From: Prevotellaceae bacterium UBA1075
GTDB taxonomy: Bacteria; Bacteroidota; Bacteroidia; Bacteroidales; Bacteroidaceae
Direction: 5' to 3'
Length of the DNA: 64,000 nucleotides
NCBI GenBank assembly: GCA_002316015.1
Contig: DCCS01000032.1
Location: 97,628-161,627 of the forward strand
Positions 38,020-46,816 of the stretch are shown here, in pieces (the stretch's first letter is position 1; every line of letters begins with the position of its first letter). Position numbers and translations under genes: made by a program. The notes below the pieces were generated by a model. The model was not told where the DNA came from, made no database searches, and worked only from the letters and a program-made list of their open reading frames with translations.

Positions 38020-38036
38020 TGGAACAAGCAAGTAAC

Positions 38037-38345
38037 ATGAAGAGACTAATGTTTTTGTTGGCAGGTATTGTCCTGCCCGTCTCCACCTTTGCACAGATGC
38101 CCAGCCGCCTTGATGATGATCCCAGTATCTGGTTCTTTGTGGGGATAATCATCTTGGTGTTGCTTTGTGTGGCTGTTGTTCTTACTATTGTGATTGGACT
38201 TTATCTCCTTGTTGCGAAGATGGCCGAAAGACGAAACCGAAGTGCTGTGGCTTGGCTGGTAGTGTCCTTTTTCATCGGTCCGATTTTTACAATAGTCTTG
38301 CTCCTGTGCTTGGGAGAGGCAAAGAACAAAGAGCAGATAATATAG
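38037..38345 (+). CDS. Small membrane protein coupled to the defence operon
   Basis: A 102-residue protein beginning with a signal-like segment (MKRLMFLLAGIVLPVSTFAQ), then two strong transmembrane segments (about 30-58 and 72-91). The frame also offers an ATG at 38019, which shares one base with the preceding stop codon (TGATG), so translation may be coupled to the 187-residue gene. Either start is possible; the one at 38037 begins the signal segment. It could be an inner-membrane component or effector of the cluster, or an unrelated gene that shares its transcript. No family recognised. Confidence 0.6.
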   Translation: MKRLMFLLAGIVLPVSTFAQMPSRLDDDPSIWFFVGIIILVLLCVAVVLTIVIGLYLLVAKMAERRNRSAVAWLVVSFFIGPIFTIVLLLCLGEAKNKEQII

Positions 38346-38372
38346 TAAACTTAAACTTTAAAAAACAAAGTT

Positions 38373-38777
38373 ATGACTACGAAAGTGAAATTTGGGCTGA
38401 CCTATGTGGGAGGTCTTGCAACAGGAATCGTACTTATGTTCGCCTTATGCGTTATCATTGCATCAAGACAAGGAAATATGGGTTCCACAGATAGCAATGT
38501 GGTGATGTTCGACAGTCCACAGCAAGTGGTGAGCGCCACAGAACTTAAAGTGATTCAGGTCTTACCTAATGGCAGTGCCCTGGCTATCATAAAGGAACCT
38601 TATGATAACTGTGGTACAGTGGTTGGACTACAGGCTATGCAAGGAGGCTCTTACTATGATGACCAAAAGATAAGCATACCTGAAGGTAAATGCCTTAGGC
38701 AGATAGGCACTTACCGTTACATGACTCAGCAGAACATGGAGAAGACGGTGCCTGTAGTGCAGGTGTTTGACAAATGA
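38373..38777 (+). CDS. Small membrane-anchored protein of unknown function
   Basis: A 134-residue protein with one N-terminal transmembrane segment (TYVGGLATGIVLMFALCVIIA, about 10-30) and a soluble domain of about 100 residues outside the membrane (SATELKVIQVLPNGSALAI, PVVQVF). No known motif. It sits 27 bp after the small membrane protein on the same strand and ends 3 bp before the convergent glycerate kinase gene, so it closes the accessory region. Its relation to the defence-like genes is unknown. Confidence 0.55.
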   Translation: MTTKVKFGLTYVGGLATGIVLMFALCVIIASRQGNMGSTDSNVVMFDSPQQVVSATELKVIQVLPNGSALAIIKEPYDNCGTVVGLQAMQGGSYYDDQKISIPEGKCLRQIGTYRYMTQQNMEKTVPVVQVFDK

Positions 38778-38780
38778 CCG

Positions 38781-39845
38781 TCATCTGAACGAGTGTGCTA
38801 CCCACCGGGTAAGATGAGCAATTGCTACTTCGGGCTTCATGGCTTCTGACTGCGGGAAACCAGGCGGGTTGATGGACTCCACGTGCTGGAAACCTGCTTG
38901 CAGCAGGGCATCCGCGTCTGACACACAGCCTGCTATGAGCCATACGGGGATGTCGCTGCATTGCCTCACCTGCTGAAGGATGCACACGGGCAGTTTGCCC
39001 ATGAGTGTCTGCCGGTCGGCGGAGCCTTCACCAGTGATGACCAAGTGGGTGTCATGAAGAAGGCTGGGGAATCGCAGGCTCTGCAGAAGCATGTGGGCAC
39101 CCGACTGGACTTCAGCACCCAGGTACTGCATGAAGGCATAGCCCAAGCCACCTGCCGCTCCTGCACCTGGAGACTGTGACTTGTCGTAGCCCAGGACACA
39201 AGCTGAATGAAGAGCAAAGGCTTGGGCTTGCCTGTCAAAAATCTCTTGCATGACGGGTGTGGCACCTTTCTGCCTGCCATACACATGGGCGGCTCCTTGG
39301 GGGCCATACAAGGGGTTGCACACATCGCTTGCCAGGGTGAACTGGCAGGACTGGATGAGTGGATGACTGGGGAGCAACTCCATCTGGCCACCCGTAAGGC
39401 GGGTGGCCAGCGCAGACAGCATGCCACGGCCACAATCGCTGGTACCGCTCCCTCCCAGGCCAATGATAAAATGCCGGCTACCATGGTCTATGGCTTGCAA
39501 GAGTATTTCTCCCACACCATAGGTGCTGGCCATGAGAGGGTTTCGCTCATGGGCTTCCATCAGCGAAAGACCGCATGCCTGGGCGGTCTCAATGATGGCT
39601 GTGCCGTCTGCACATACAGCATAGGAGGCTTTGACAGGTCGCATGAGCGGGTCATGCACATAGGCATGCCGAAGTGTCCCGTGCATTGCCTGAGCAAAAG
39701 CACGCAGCATGCCATCGCCACCATCTGACATGGGAAGACTGGTGGTGGGGATGCCCCGGGCCTGTAAGGCTGCAGCAAGGGCTGCCTCTACCTGCCGGGA
39801 GGTGAGACAGCCCTTGAAGGAGTCGGTGGCAAGGATGACTCTCAT
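38781..39845 (-). CDS. glxK: Glycerate kinase
   Basis: Glycerate kinase of the GarK/GlxK family, 354 residues, phosphorylating D-glycerate. Signatures are the N-terminal MRVILATDSFKGCLTS, SDGGDGML (about 46-53), ASTYGVGEILLQAI (about 109-122), GLGGSGTSDCGRGML (about 130-144) and GAAGGLGYAF. The start ATG at 39845 overlaps the stop codon of the upstream oxidoreductase gene as ATGA, so the two are translationally coupled. The pairing with a 2-hydroxy-acid-type oxidoreductase suggests shared use in C3/C2 acid metabolism. Confidence 0.93.
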   Translation of the reverse strand: MRVILATDSFKGCLTSRQVEAALAAALQARGIPTTSLPMSDGGDGMLRAFAQAMHGTLRHAYVHDPLMRPVKASYAVCADGTAIIETAQACGLSLMEAHERNPLMASTYGVGEILLQAIDHGSRHFIIGLGGSGTSDCGRGMLSALATRLTGGQMELLPSHPLIQSCQFTLASDVCNPLYGPQGAAHVYGRQKGATPVMQEIFDRQAQAFALHSACVLGYDKSQSPGAGAAGGLGYAFMQYLGAEVQSGAHMLLQSLRFPSLLHDTHLVITGEGSADRQTLMGKLPVCILQQVRQCSDIPVWLIAGCVSDADALLQAGFQHVESINPPGFPQSEAMKPEVAIAHLTRWVAHSFR

Positions 39846-42637
39846 GCCTTGGGGGATGTGCATTCGTCTATCAGATAAAGCAATGACTGGTAGGGGACAC
39901 CAGAGTGGGTGGTGAGACCTATCTCGCAGGTGCGGCTGTTGGAGAACCCTCGGCGCACGCCATGCTTCTCTATCTGTGCGCGCAGTTTACGCAGCGCGTA
40001 AGCATTCAGTTCGGGATTGAAGAAACCCTTGTCACCAGCAAATCCGCAACATCCTACGCCTTCGGGCAACAGGACATGGCTGGAACAACGCCTGGCCAGG
40101 GAGATGACCTTGTCTGCCAGTTCCATTCTGCGTGTGGAACAGGTCAGGTGCAGGGCTATGGGTTCGTCAGTGGGGTGGAAGTCCAGATGGTCGGCCATAT
40201 AGTCGTGAACGAACTCAAGCAGTTCCAAGGGGCGGATGCGGCTCATCTGCTCACGCATGCGGTGCAGGCATGGACTCTGGTCGCAAACCACAGGAATCCG
40301 CCCCTCTTCGGATGCCTTGAGCAGAGCCTCCTCAAGTTCCAGGGTCTTGCGGTCGGCAATGTCCATCATGCCCTTGCTCTCCCATATCTGTCCGCAGCAA
40401 AGTCCGCCCATCTCATGAGGGAAGATGACTTGCCACCCGTTGCGCTGCAGGAACCTCACAACAAGGTCGGCCAAGTCCTGATGCTTGGGATCCACCTTGC
40501 TGTAGCCCATGGTGCGGTTGATGCAACTGGGGAAATATACCACCCGTTTGGCATTTTCAGGCAGGTGTGGCGCGGGGTGTTCCGTGATGTAATGTGCGGT
40601 GGGAAGTGAGGGTGTCCACAGGGGAAGTCCCATGCGGTGAAGTCCCTTGCCGATGAGGCTGACCGTCTGGTCGCCGATGAGGCTTTGTGCCACTCCTGCC
40701 ATGGTGAGGACAGGCTTCAGTGCCCCCAGCGTGCCTTGCATATGGTGAGCCATGAAATCTCCTGCGCGATAACCCGTGGAGCCTGCCGGAATCCGCTTGG
40801 AGCGCAAGGTGTGGGTCATGTCGCCCGTGTTGATGTGCATGGGACAGGACATGCTGCACAGGCCGTCGGCCGCACAGGTCACATCGCCCAGGTAGTGGTA
40901 CTGGTGCTCCAGTCTGTAAAGTCGGGCAGGATTCTCACCCGTAGATTTCAGCCTTGCTATCTCACGTTGCACAACTATACGCTGGCGGGATGACAGGGTA
41001 AAGCCGCAACTGAGACAGTTGACCTCGCAGAACCCACATTCGATGCACTTGTTGACGTGCTCGTCGGTCAATGGCAGGGGCTTGAAGTCCTTCACGAAAC
41101 ACTCACCATCGTCATTGAAGATGACTCCCGGATTGAGGATGTTTCCAGGATCAAATATCTCCTTGATTTCCAGCATGCACTCGTATGCCTCGTCACCCCA
41201 CTCGTGTCGCACAAAGGGTGCCATGTTGCGGCCTGTTCCGTGCTCGGCCTTGAGAGATCCGTCATATTTGTCTACCACCAGTTTTTCTATGTCAAGCATC
41301 AGGTTGCGATACCTCTGTACCTGTTCGGGGGTGTCAAAGGATTGTGCAATGATAAAGTGGTAGTTGCCCTCGAGCGCATGCCCGTAAATGCATGAGTCGT
41401 CATAGCCGTGCCTGAGAAGTATTTGTTCCAGGTCAAGTGTGGCTTCGGTAAGGTTCTCTATATGAAAGGCGATGTCTTCGATAATGACCGTTGTGCCCAT
41501 GGGGCGAGTGCCTCCCACAGACGGGAAGATGCCTGAACGGATGGCCCAGTAATGGGCATACTCCTGGGGGTTGCTGGTAAAATGGGCAGGCGTGTGCATC
41601 GGGAGAGGAAGCAATGCCTGGCTGATGGCTGCGATGTTGGCCCGCAACTCTTCCTCGGTGTCGGCCTTTGTCTCGGCGAGCACTGCTGTGAGGCCAGAGT
41701 TGTCGCCTACCGAGGATAGCGACTTCTTGTCCAGAATCTCAGCGCAGGATACGGGCTGGTTCTTCATGGCTTTCACCGCATTGCAGGCATCGGCTATGCT
41801 GCTGAAGTACAGCATTGCCGATGCCGAATACTTGTACTGGTGTCCTGTGCGCACGGTAAACTGGCTTCCGAATGCCAGCGTGCCCTCTGACCCTACCAGC
41901 AGGTGTGCGATGATGTCAAAGGGGTCTGTGAAGCGAACCAGTGGCAGGAGGTTGAGTCCGGTGACATTCTTGATGCTGTACTTGTGCCATATGCGCCGCA
42001 CCAGGCACTGGTTGGAGTTCACCTTGTCGCGTAACTGTTCTATTCGGGAGATAAAGTCGGGGTGCGTTTTCCGAAACTTTCTCTTGCTGTCCTCGCTGCC
42101 TGTGTCCAAGATGGTGCCATCGGCCAGGATAAGCCTTGCGTTGAGCAGGATGCGGTCACTGTTGGCATGTGTGCCGCAACTCATGCCCGATGCGTTGTTC
42201 ATGACAATGCCGCCAACCATAGCGGATTTCTTGGACGCAGGGTCTGGGGTAAATGTACGACCATAGGGTGCGAGTATCTCATTCACGCGTTGTCCCACAA
42301 TTCCGGGCTGCAGGGTGATTGTCTCGGCATTCTCACCCACGCTGTATTGTTCCCAGTTCTTCCCGGCCACGATAAGCACGGAGTCGGTAATGGCCTGGCC
42401 TGACAGGCTTGTGCCCGCAGCGCGGAAGGTGACGGGAATGCCTATGGCACTTGCGTCACGAAGCAGGCGCGAGACCTCGGTCTCGTTGGCAGAGCGGATG
42501 ACAATCTGAGGAAGTTTCCTGTAGAAACTTGCATCGGTTCCCCATGCCAGGCAGCGCAGGTCATCGGTATAGATGCGCTCTTTGGGAATGTATTCCCTTA
42601 TGTGTTCCAGATATTTCTTGTATAAAAAGGATTTCAT
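39842..42637 (-). CDS. GlcD/GlcF-type fused FAD and Fe-S oxidoreductase
   Basis: A 931-residue fusion. The N-terminal half is an FAD-linked oxidase (FAD loop RAAGTSLSGQA, about 76-86; ASGMSCGTHANSD, about 151-163; AEHGTGRNMAPF, about 463-474). The C-terminal half has ferredoxin-like cysteines (CIECGFCEVNCLSCG; a second set in CAADGLCSMSCPMH) and CCG-type domains (LCCGQIWESKG; GVGCCGFAGDKGF), as in GlcF/LldE. Such proteins oxidise D-lactate, glycolate or D-2-hydroxyglutarate and pass electrons to quinone. The substrate is not readable here. It is coupled to glycerate kinase and lies in the run htpG-nadE-this gene-glxK. Confidence 0.9.
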   Translation of the reverse strand: MKSFLYKKYLEHIREYIPKERIYTDDLRCLAWGTDASFYRKLPQIVIRSANETEVSRLLRDASAIGIPVTFRAAGTSLSGQAITDSVLIVAGKNWEQYSVGENAETITLQPGIVGQRVNEILAPYGRTFTPDPASKKSAMVGGIVMNNASGMSCGTHANSDRILLNARLILADGTILDTGSEDSKRKFRKTHPDFISRIEQLRDKVNSNQCLVRRIWHKYSIKNVTGLNLLPLVRFTDPFDIIAHLLVGSEGTLAFGSQFTVRTGHQYKYSASAMLYFSSIADACNAVKAMKNQPVSCAEILDKKSLSSVGDNSGLTAVLAETKADTEEELRANIAAISQALLPLPMHTPAHFTSNPQEYAHYWAIRSGIFPSVGGTRPMGTTVIIEDIAFHIENLTEATLDLEQILLRHGYDDSCIYGHALEGNYHFIIAQSFDTPEQVQRYRNLMLDIEKLVVDKYDGSLKAEHGTGRNMAPFVRHEWGDEAYECMLEIKEIFDPGNILNPGVIFNDDGECFVKDFKPLPLTDEHVNKCIECGFCEVNCLSCGFTLSSRQRIVVQREIARLKSTGENPARLYRLEHQYHYLGDVTCAADGLCSMSCPMHINTGDMTHTLRSKRIPAGSTGYRAGDFMAHHMQGTLGALKPVLTMAGVAQSLIGDQTVSLIGKGLHRMGLPLWTPSLPTAHYITEHPAPHLPENAKRVVYFPSCINRTMGYSKVDPKHQDLADLVVRFLQRNGWQVIFPHEMGGLCCGQIWESKGMMDIADRKTLELEEALLKASEEGRIPVVCDQSPCLHRMREQMSRIRPLELLEFVHDYMADHLDFHPTDEPIALHLTCSTRRMELADKVISLARRCSSHVLLPEGVGCCGFAGDKGFFNPELNAYALRKLRAQIEKHGVRRGFSNSRTCEIGLTTHSGVPYQSLLYLIDECTSPKA

Positions 42638-42700
42638 TGTCTCTGCGGTCAATGGTTGGATGTTTGTCTGTATATGGGCGAGATATAAGGTTGTGACACA

Positions 42701-44629
42701 TCACAAAGCCTCGCATTCTCTAATCCACAGATCCGGGGAGGCATCGCTGGGCATCCGCCAGTCACCTCTCGGACTTAACGAACAACTGCCGACTTTGGGC
42801 CCATCTGGAAGGCAACTGCGTTTGAACTGCTGCGCGAAGAACCTGCGGCAGAAAGTAGTGAGCCATTTCTTGATGGTCTCGTCGGTATAGACACCCTTGA
42901 AAGCCTGTCTGGCCAGGAAGAAAATCTTGCTTGGGCGGAAACCCCAGCGCAGAAAATAATAGAGGAAGAAGTCGTGCAAGTCGTACGGCCCCACCAGGTT
43001 CTCGGTCTTCTGTGTGATTTTCCCGTGCTCATCGGCAGGTATCAGTTCGGGGCTGATGGGCGTGTCCACAATGTCGAGCAGTGTATTGCGTGTGGTTCTG
43101 TCGGTCATCCCGCTTGCCACCCAATTGACCAGATGCCGCACAAGTGTCTTGGGTACGGAGGCATTCACGCCATACATGCTCATATGGTCACCATTGTATG
43201 TGGCCCATCCCAAAGCCAGTTCGCTCAAATCACCGGTACCGATAACGAGACCGTTCATCTGGTTGGCCACATCCATGAGTATCTGCGTGCGCTCGCGGGC
43301 TTGCCCGTTTTCGTAGGTCACGTCATGCAGGTTGATATCATGCCCTAAGTCTCTGAAATGCTGGATGCAGGCATCCTTGATGGAAATCTCGCGTATGGTA
43401 ACACCCAGTTGGCGCATGAGGTTCATGGCATTGGTGTACGTGCGGTCGGTGGTTCCGAAACCAGGCATTGTGATGCCTACAATCCCTTTCCTGTCCAATC
43501 CAAGCAGGTCGAAGGTGCGCGCACACACAAGCATGGCGAGCGTGCTGTCCAGCCCACCGCTGACACCCAAAACGAGAGTCTTTACCCCAGTGTGCGTCAT
43601 CCGCTTGGCCAGTCCGGCTGCCTGTATGTTGAATATTTCCTCACAGCGATCCTCCAGCATTTTTCCTTCGGGCACAAAGGGGTGGGGTAAAAATGAGCGT
43701 GTGGGTGTGATGTCTTTGGCTGTGACCAAGCCAGTGTCCACACAGAGTGGGGACTCGCCTTTGTATTGTGCCGCGCAAGAGGCAAAGGTCGTGTTTGCAC
43801 GCCGCTCTGCCCGCAGCATTTCCACGTCAATCTCACTCTCGATCAACTGTGGCGAGAGCGAATGCCTCGTTGCCTCTGCCAGGAGTGTACCATTCTCATA
43901 TACAAACCCCTTACCCGAGAAAACCACATCTTGAGAACTTTCGCCAAAGCCACATCCGCTGAACACGTAACCACAAATGAGTCTTGCGCTTTGTTGTGCC
44001 AGCAAACTCATCAAATAGGAATGTTTGCCCACGCCCTCGTTGTCCGCACTCATATTAAATATGATGTCCGCACCATGCAGGGCAAGGGAAGAACTTGGAG
44101 GTACTGGTGCCCATACATCTTCGCATATCTCGATGCCAAAGGTGCAGGTGGGTGTGTGGAACAACTGCCTCAGTGCTAAGGGCACCTGCTGTCCGCAGAT
44201 GCGGATAGGCCCCAGTTGAATGTCGGTCAAACTGGTGAACCACCGCTTCTCGTAGAACTCCTTGTAATTTGGCAAATAGGTCTTAGGCACAATGCCAAGT
44301 ATCCTGCCGTGCTGGATGACGGCGGCACAATTGAGCAGGCATCCATTATAGGCTACAGGCAAGCCGACAATACTGATAATATCCAGTTCCTTGCTGAAGT
44401 TCAATAGGTGCGCGAGAGCCTTCTCCGCTTCATCGATGAGCGCTTGCTGCAGGAATAAATCTTGGCAGGTGTAGGCTGTGACAGAAAGTTCGGGAAAACA
44501 GACAATCTCCACGCCATGTCTTTCTGCCTGAACCACCAAGGACTCGATATGCTCTATGTTAAACTTGCAATCGGCCACCCTCACAGAGGGGATGGCCGAT
44601 GCAATCTTTATAAATCCGAAATTCATCAA
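42701..44629 (-). CDS. nadE: NAD+ synthase (glutamine-hydrolysing)
   Basis: A 642-residue two-domain NadE. The N-terminal nitrilase-type glutaminase has Glu in FPELSVTAY (about 45), Lys in VPKTYLPNYKEF (about 114) and Cys in FGIEICEDVW (about 168). The C-terminal synthetase has the PP-loop GVSGGLDSTLA at about 356-366. It converts deamido-NAD to NAD using glutamine nitrogen. The gene starts 16 bp after the htpG stop and precedes the FAD/Fe-S oxidoreductase by 63 bp. A second ATG three bases downstream is equally possible. Confidence 0.95.
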   Translation of the reverse strand: MMNFGFIKIASAIPSVRVADCKFNIEHIESLVVQAERHGVEIVCFPELSVTAYTCQDLFLQQALIDEAEKALAHLLNFSKELDIISIVGLPVAYNGCLLNCAAVIQHGRILGIVPKTYLPNYKEFYEKRWFTSLTDIQLGPIRICGQQVPLALRQLFHTPTCTFGIEICEDVWAPVPPSSSLALHGADIIFNMSADNEGVGKHSYLMSLLAQQSARLICGYVFSGCGFGESSQDVVFSGKGFVYENGTLLAEATRHSLSPQLIESEIDVEMLRAERRANTTFASCAAQYKGESPLCVDTGLVTAKDITPTRSFLPHPFVPEGKMLEDRCEEIFNIQAAGLAKRMTHTGVKTLVLGVSGGLDSTLAMLVCARTFDLLGLDRKGIVGITMPGFGTTDRTYTNAMNLMRQLGVTIREISIKDACIQHFRDLGHDINLHDVTYENGQARERTQILMDVANQMNGLVIGTGDLSELALGWATYNGDHMSMYGVNASVPKTLVRHLVNWVASGMTDRTTRNTLLDIVDTPISPELIPADEHGKITQKTENLVGPYDLHDFFLYYFLRWGFRPSKIFFLARQAFKGVYTDETIKKWLTTFCRRFFAQQFKRSCLPDGPKVGSCSLSPRGDWRMPSDASPDLWIRECEAL

Positions 44630-44645
44630 GAGTGTGGGCTTGCTG

Positions 44646-46697
44646 TTACTTAATCATAGTTACGCTACGCTTGACAAAGCGTGTGAGAGCCTCGCCATGC
44701 AACATGCCGTTCTGCAGAAGGGCAAGGTCTATCAATTGGTGCACACGCTCGTTACCGTCGGCATAAGCCTTTAGGATATCATTCTTCTTTTTGTTTTCTT
44801 CCTGGATGTCCTCGCCACACTTTTTCAGATCATCCTTCTCTTCCTGGGTGATTTCTTCGGGCTTCTTTTTCTCCTGCTCTTGCCGCAATACGGCCTGGCG
44901 TGCGTTTAGTCCCCGTATCTCGGCTTCCACGGGCGAAATCTCTTCCTTGGTGGCAGTCTCGCTATCCTCCAGAACTTGTTTGATGAGGGGGGCGTCGGTA
45001 TTGAGCACCAGTGTGTACATGTCAGGCATGTCGCCATAGAAACTCATGCCTGGCTGCAGTCGAGCCATCTCTTTCATGCGGCGCATGTACTCGCTCTGTG
45101 TAATCATGACAGGAAGTTGCTCTTCACCGAGAGGCTGTGCCTCCACATGAAAGTCAACCTTGCTCGTGCGTGGCATCTGGCTGTTGAAGATGCTTGTGAG
45201 TTTGTCGGCACGTTCTGCTTCAAGTAGTTCGCGCTTGGTCTCCTCCTTCTGTATCAGACGGTCGATTACATCGGCATCCACACGTGTGAAGGTTGTCCTT
45301 TCCAGTTTGCGTTCCAGCATTGCCATGAGTGGTGTGTCCAGCTGGCCATCCATCATCAGCACGTTGTAACCCTTGCTTTTTGCTGCCTCGATATAGGTGT
45401 ATTGAGCATCTTTGTCGTTGGCATACAGGTAGATGACCTGACCGTCTTTGTTTGTCTGCTTGTCCTTGACCAGTGCGGCATACTCCTCCAGTGTGTAGTG
45501 CTTGCCCTCGGTATCCTTGAGCAGGAAGTACTGCTTGGCCTTGTCGTAGTAGTCATCCTGGCTCAGCATTCCGTAGTGGATGAACACCTTAATGTCATCC
45601 CACTTTTTTTCGAACTCCTCACGCTGGTTCTTGAATATGGAGGCCAACTTGTCACTCACCTTCTTGGTGATGTAGCCACTTATCTTCTTCACGTTGGAGT
45701 CACTTTGCAGATAACTCCGGCTCACATTCAGAGGAATGTCGGGGCTGTCTATCACGCCATGGAGCAGTGTCAGAAATTCGGGTACGATACCATCCACAGA
45801 GTCGGTGACAAATACCTGGTTGCAGTATAACTGTATCTTGTTGCGCTGCACGTCCAGGTTGCTCTTTATCTTTGGGAAGTAGAGGATGCCTGTCAGTTTG
45901 AACGGGTAGTCCACGTTCAGGTGAATCCAAAAGAGAGGGTCATCGGCCATGGGGAACAATTTGTGGTAGAACTCCTTGTAGTCCTCGTCTTTCAGGTCAG
46001 AGGGCTTTTTTGTCCATAATGGTTCCACATCGTTGATGATTAAATCCTCGTTGGTGTCCACCTGTTTCCCGTCTTTCCATTCTGTCTTCTTGCCAAACAC
46101 GATGGGAATTGGCAGAAAATGACAGTATTTGCGCAGCAAATCTCCCATTTTGTTCTTGTCCAGGAAGTCCAGGCAGTCATCATCGATGTGCATCACGATG
46201 TCCGTGCCCCGGTCATCCTTCTTTGTCTCTTCAAGTGTGTAGGAGGGGCTTCCGTCGCAACTCCACTTCATGGCAGGTGTGTCCTTGTAACTCTTGGTGA
46301 TGATATCTACCTGCTTGCTCACCATAAACGCGCTGTAGAAACCCAGTCCGAAATGTCCGATGATGGCATTGGCATCATCCTTGTATTTCTCCAAGAAATC
46401 GTTGGCTCCAGAGAATGCAATCTGGTTGATGTACTTTTCTATCTCCTCTGCGGTCATGCCAATGCCCCGGTCACTCACGGTAATGGTCTTGGCCTCTTTG
46501 TCTATGCTTACGCGTACTTTCAACTCGCCCATTTCACCCTGGAAGTCTCCCTTTCCGGCAAGAGTTTTCAGTTTTTGGGTTGCGTCCACAGCGTTGCTTA
46601 CGATTTCACGGATAAATATCTCGTGGTCGCTGTACAAGAACTTTTTGATTATGGGGAAAATGTTCTCTGTTGTAACCCCAATGTTTCCTTGTTTCAT
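44646..46697 (-). CDS. htpG: Molecular chaperone HtpG (Hsp90)
   Basis: A 683-residue bacterial Hsp90. The N-terminal GHKL ATPase has FIREIVSNAVDA (about 28-39), DRGIGMTAEEI (about 73-83) and GHFGLGFYSAFMV (about 113-125). Middle-domain and C-terminal dimerisation regions follow with normal length. The ATG at 46697 (MKQGNIGVTTENIF) matches the family; the upstream extension is unconserved. clpC lies 119 bp upstream on the same strand, so two protein-quality-control genes are adjacent. No heat-shock operator was recognised. Confidence 0.97.
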   Translation of the reverse strand: MKQGNIGVTTENIFPIIKKFLYSDHEIFIREIVSNAVDATQKLKTLAGKGDFQGEMGELKVRVSIDKEAKTITVSDRGIGMTAEEIEKYINQIAFSGANDFLEKYKDDANAIIGHFGLGFYSAFMVSKQVDIITKSYKDTPAMKWSCDGSPSYTLEETKKDDRGTDIVMHIDDDCLDFLDKNKMGDLLRKYCHFLPIPIVFGKKTEWKDGKQVDTNEDLIINDVEPLWTKKPSDLKDEDYKEFYHKLFPMADDPLFWIHLNVDYPFKLTGILYFPKIKSNLDVQRNKIQLYCNQVFVTDSVDGIVPEFLTLLHGVIDSPDIPLNVSRSYLQSDSNVKKISGYITKKVSDKLASIFKNQREEFEKKWDDIKVFIHYGMLSQDDYYDKAKQYFLLKDTEGKHYTLEEYAALVKDKQTNKDGQVIYLYANDKDAQYTYIEAAKSKGYNVLMMDGQLDTPLMAMLERKLERTTFTRVDADVIDRLIQKEETKRELLEAERADKLTSIFNSQMPRTSKVDFHVEAQPLGEEQLPVMITQSEYMRRMKEMARLQPGMSFYGDMPDMYTLVLNTDAPLIKQVLEDSETATKEEISPVEAEIRGLNARQAVLRQEQEKKKPEEITQEEKDDLKKCGEDIQEENKKKNDILKAYADGNERVHQLIDLALLQNGMLHGEALTRFVKRSVTMIK

Positions 46698-46816
46698 AGT
46701 ATGTGTGTTTGTCGTGTGCTTTGGCATGAAGCCGTCCTCCCGGTTTGGGGAAAACGACTACGCCTTAGCACACAGGATTTATATTTGTGTTATTTTTCTC
46801 TCTCTGTTGTGTTATG

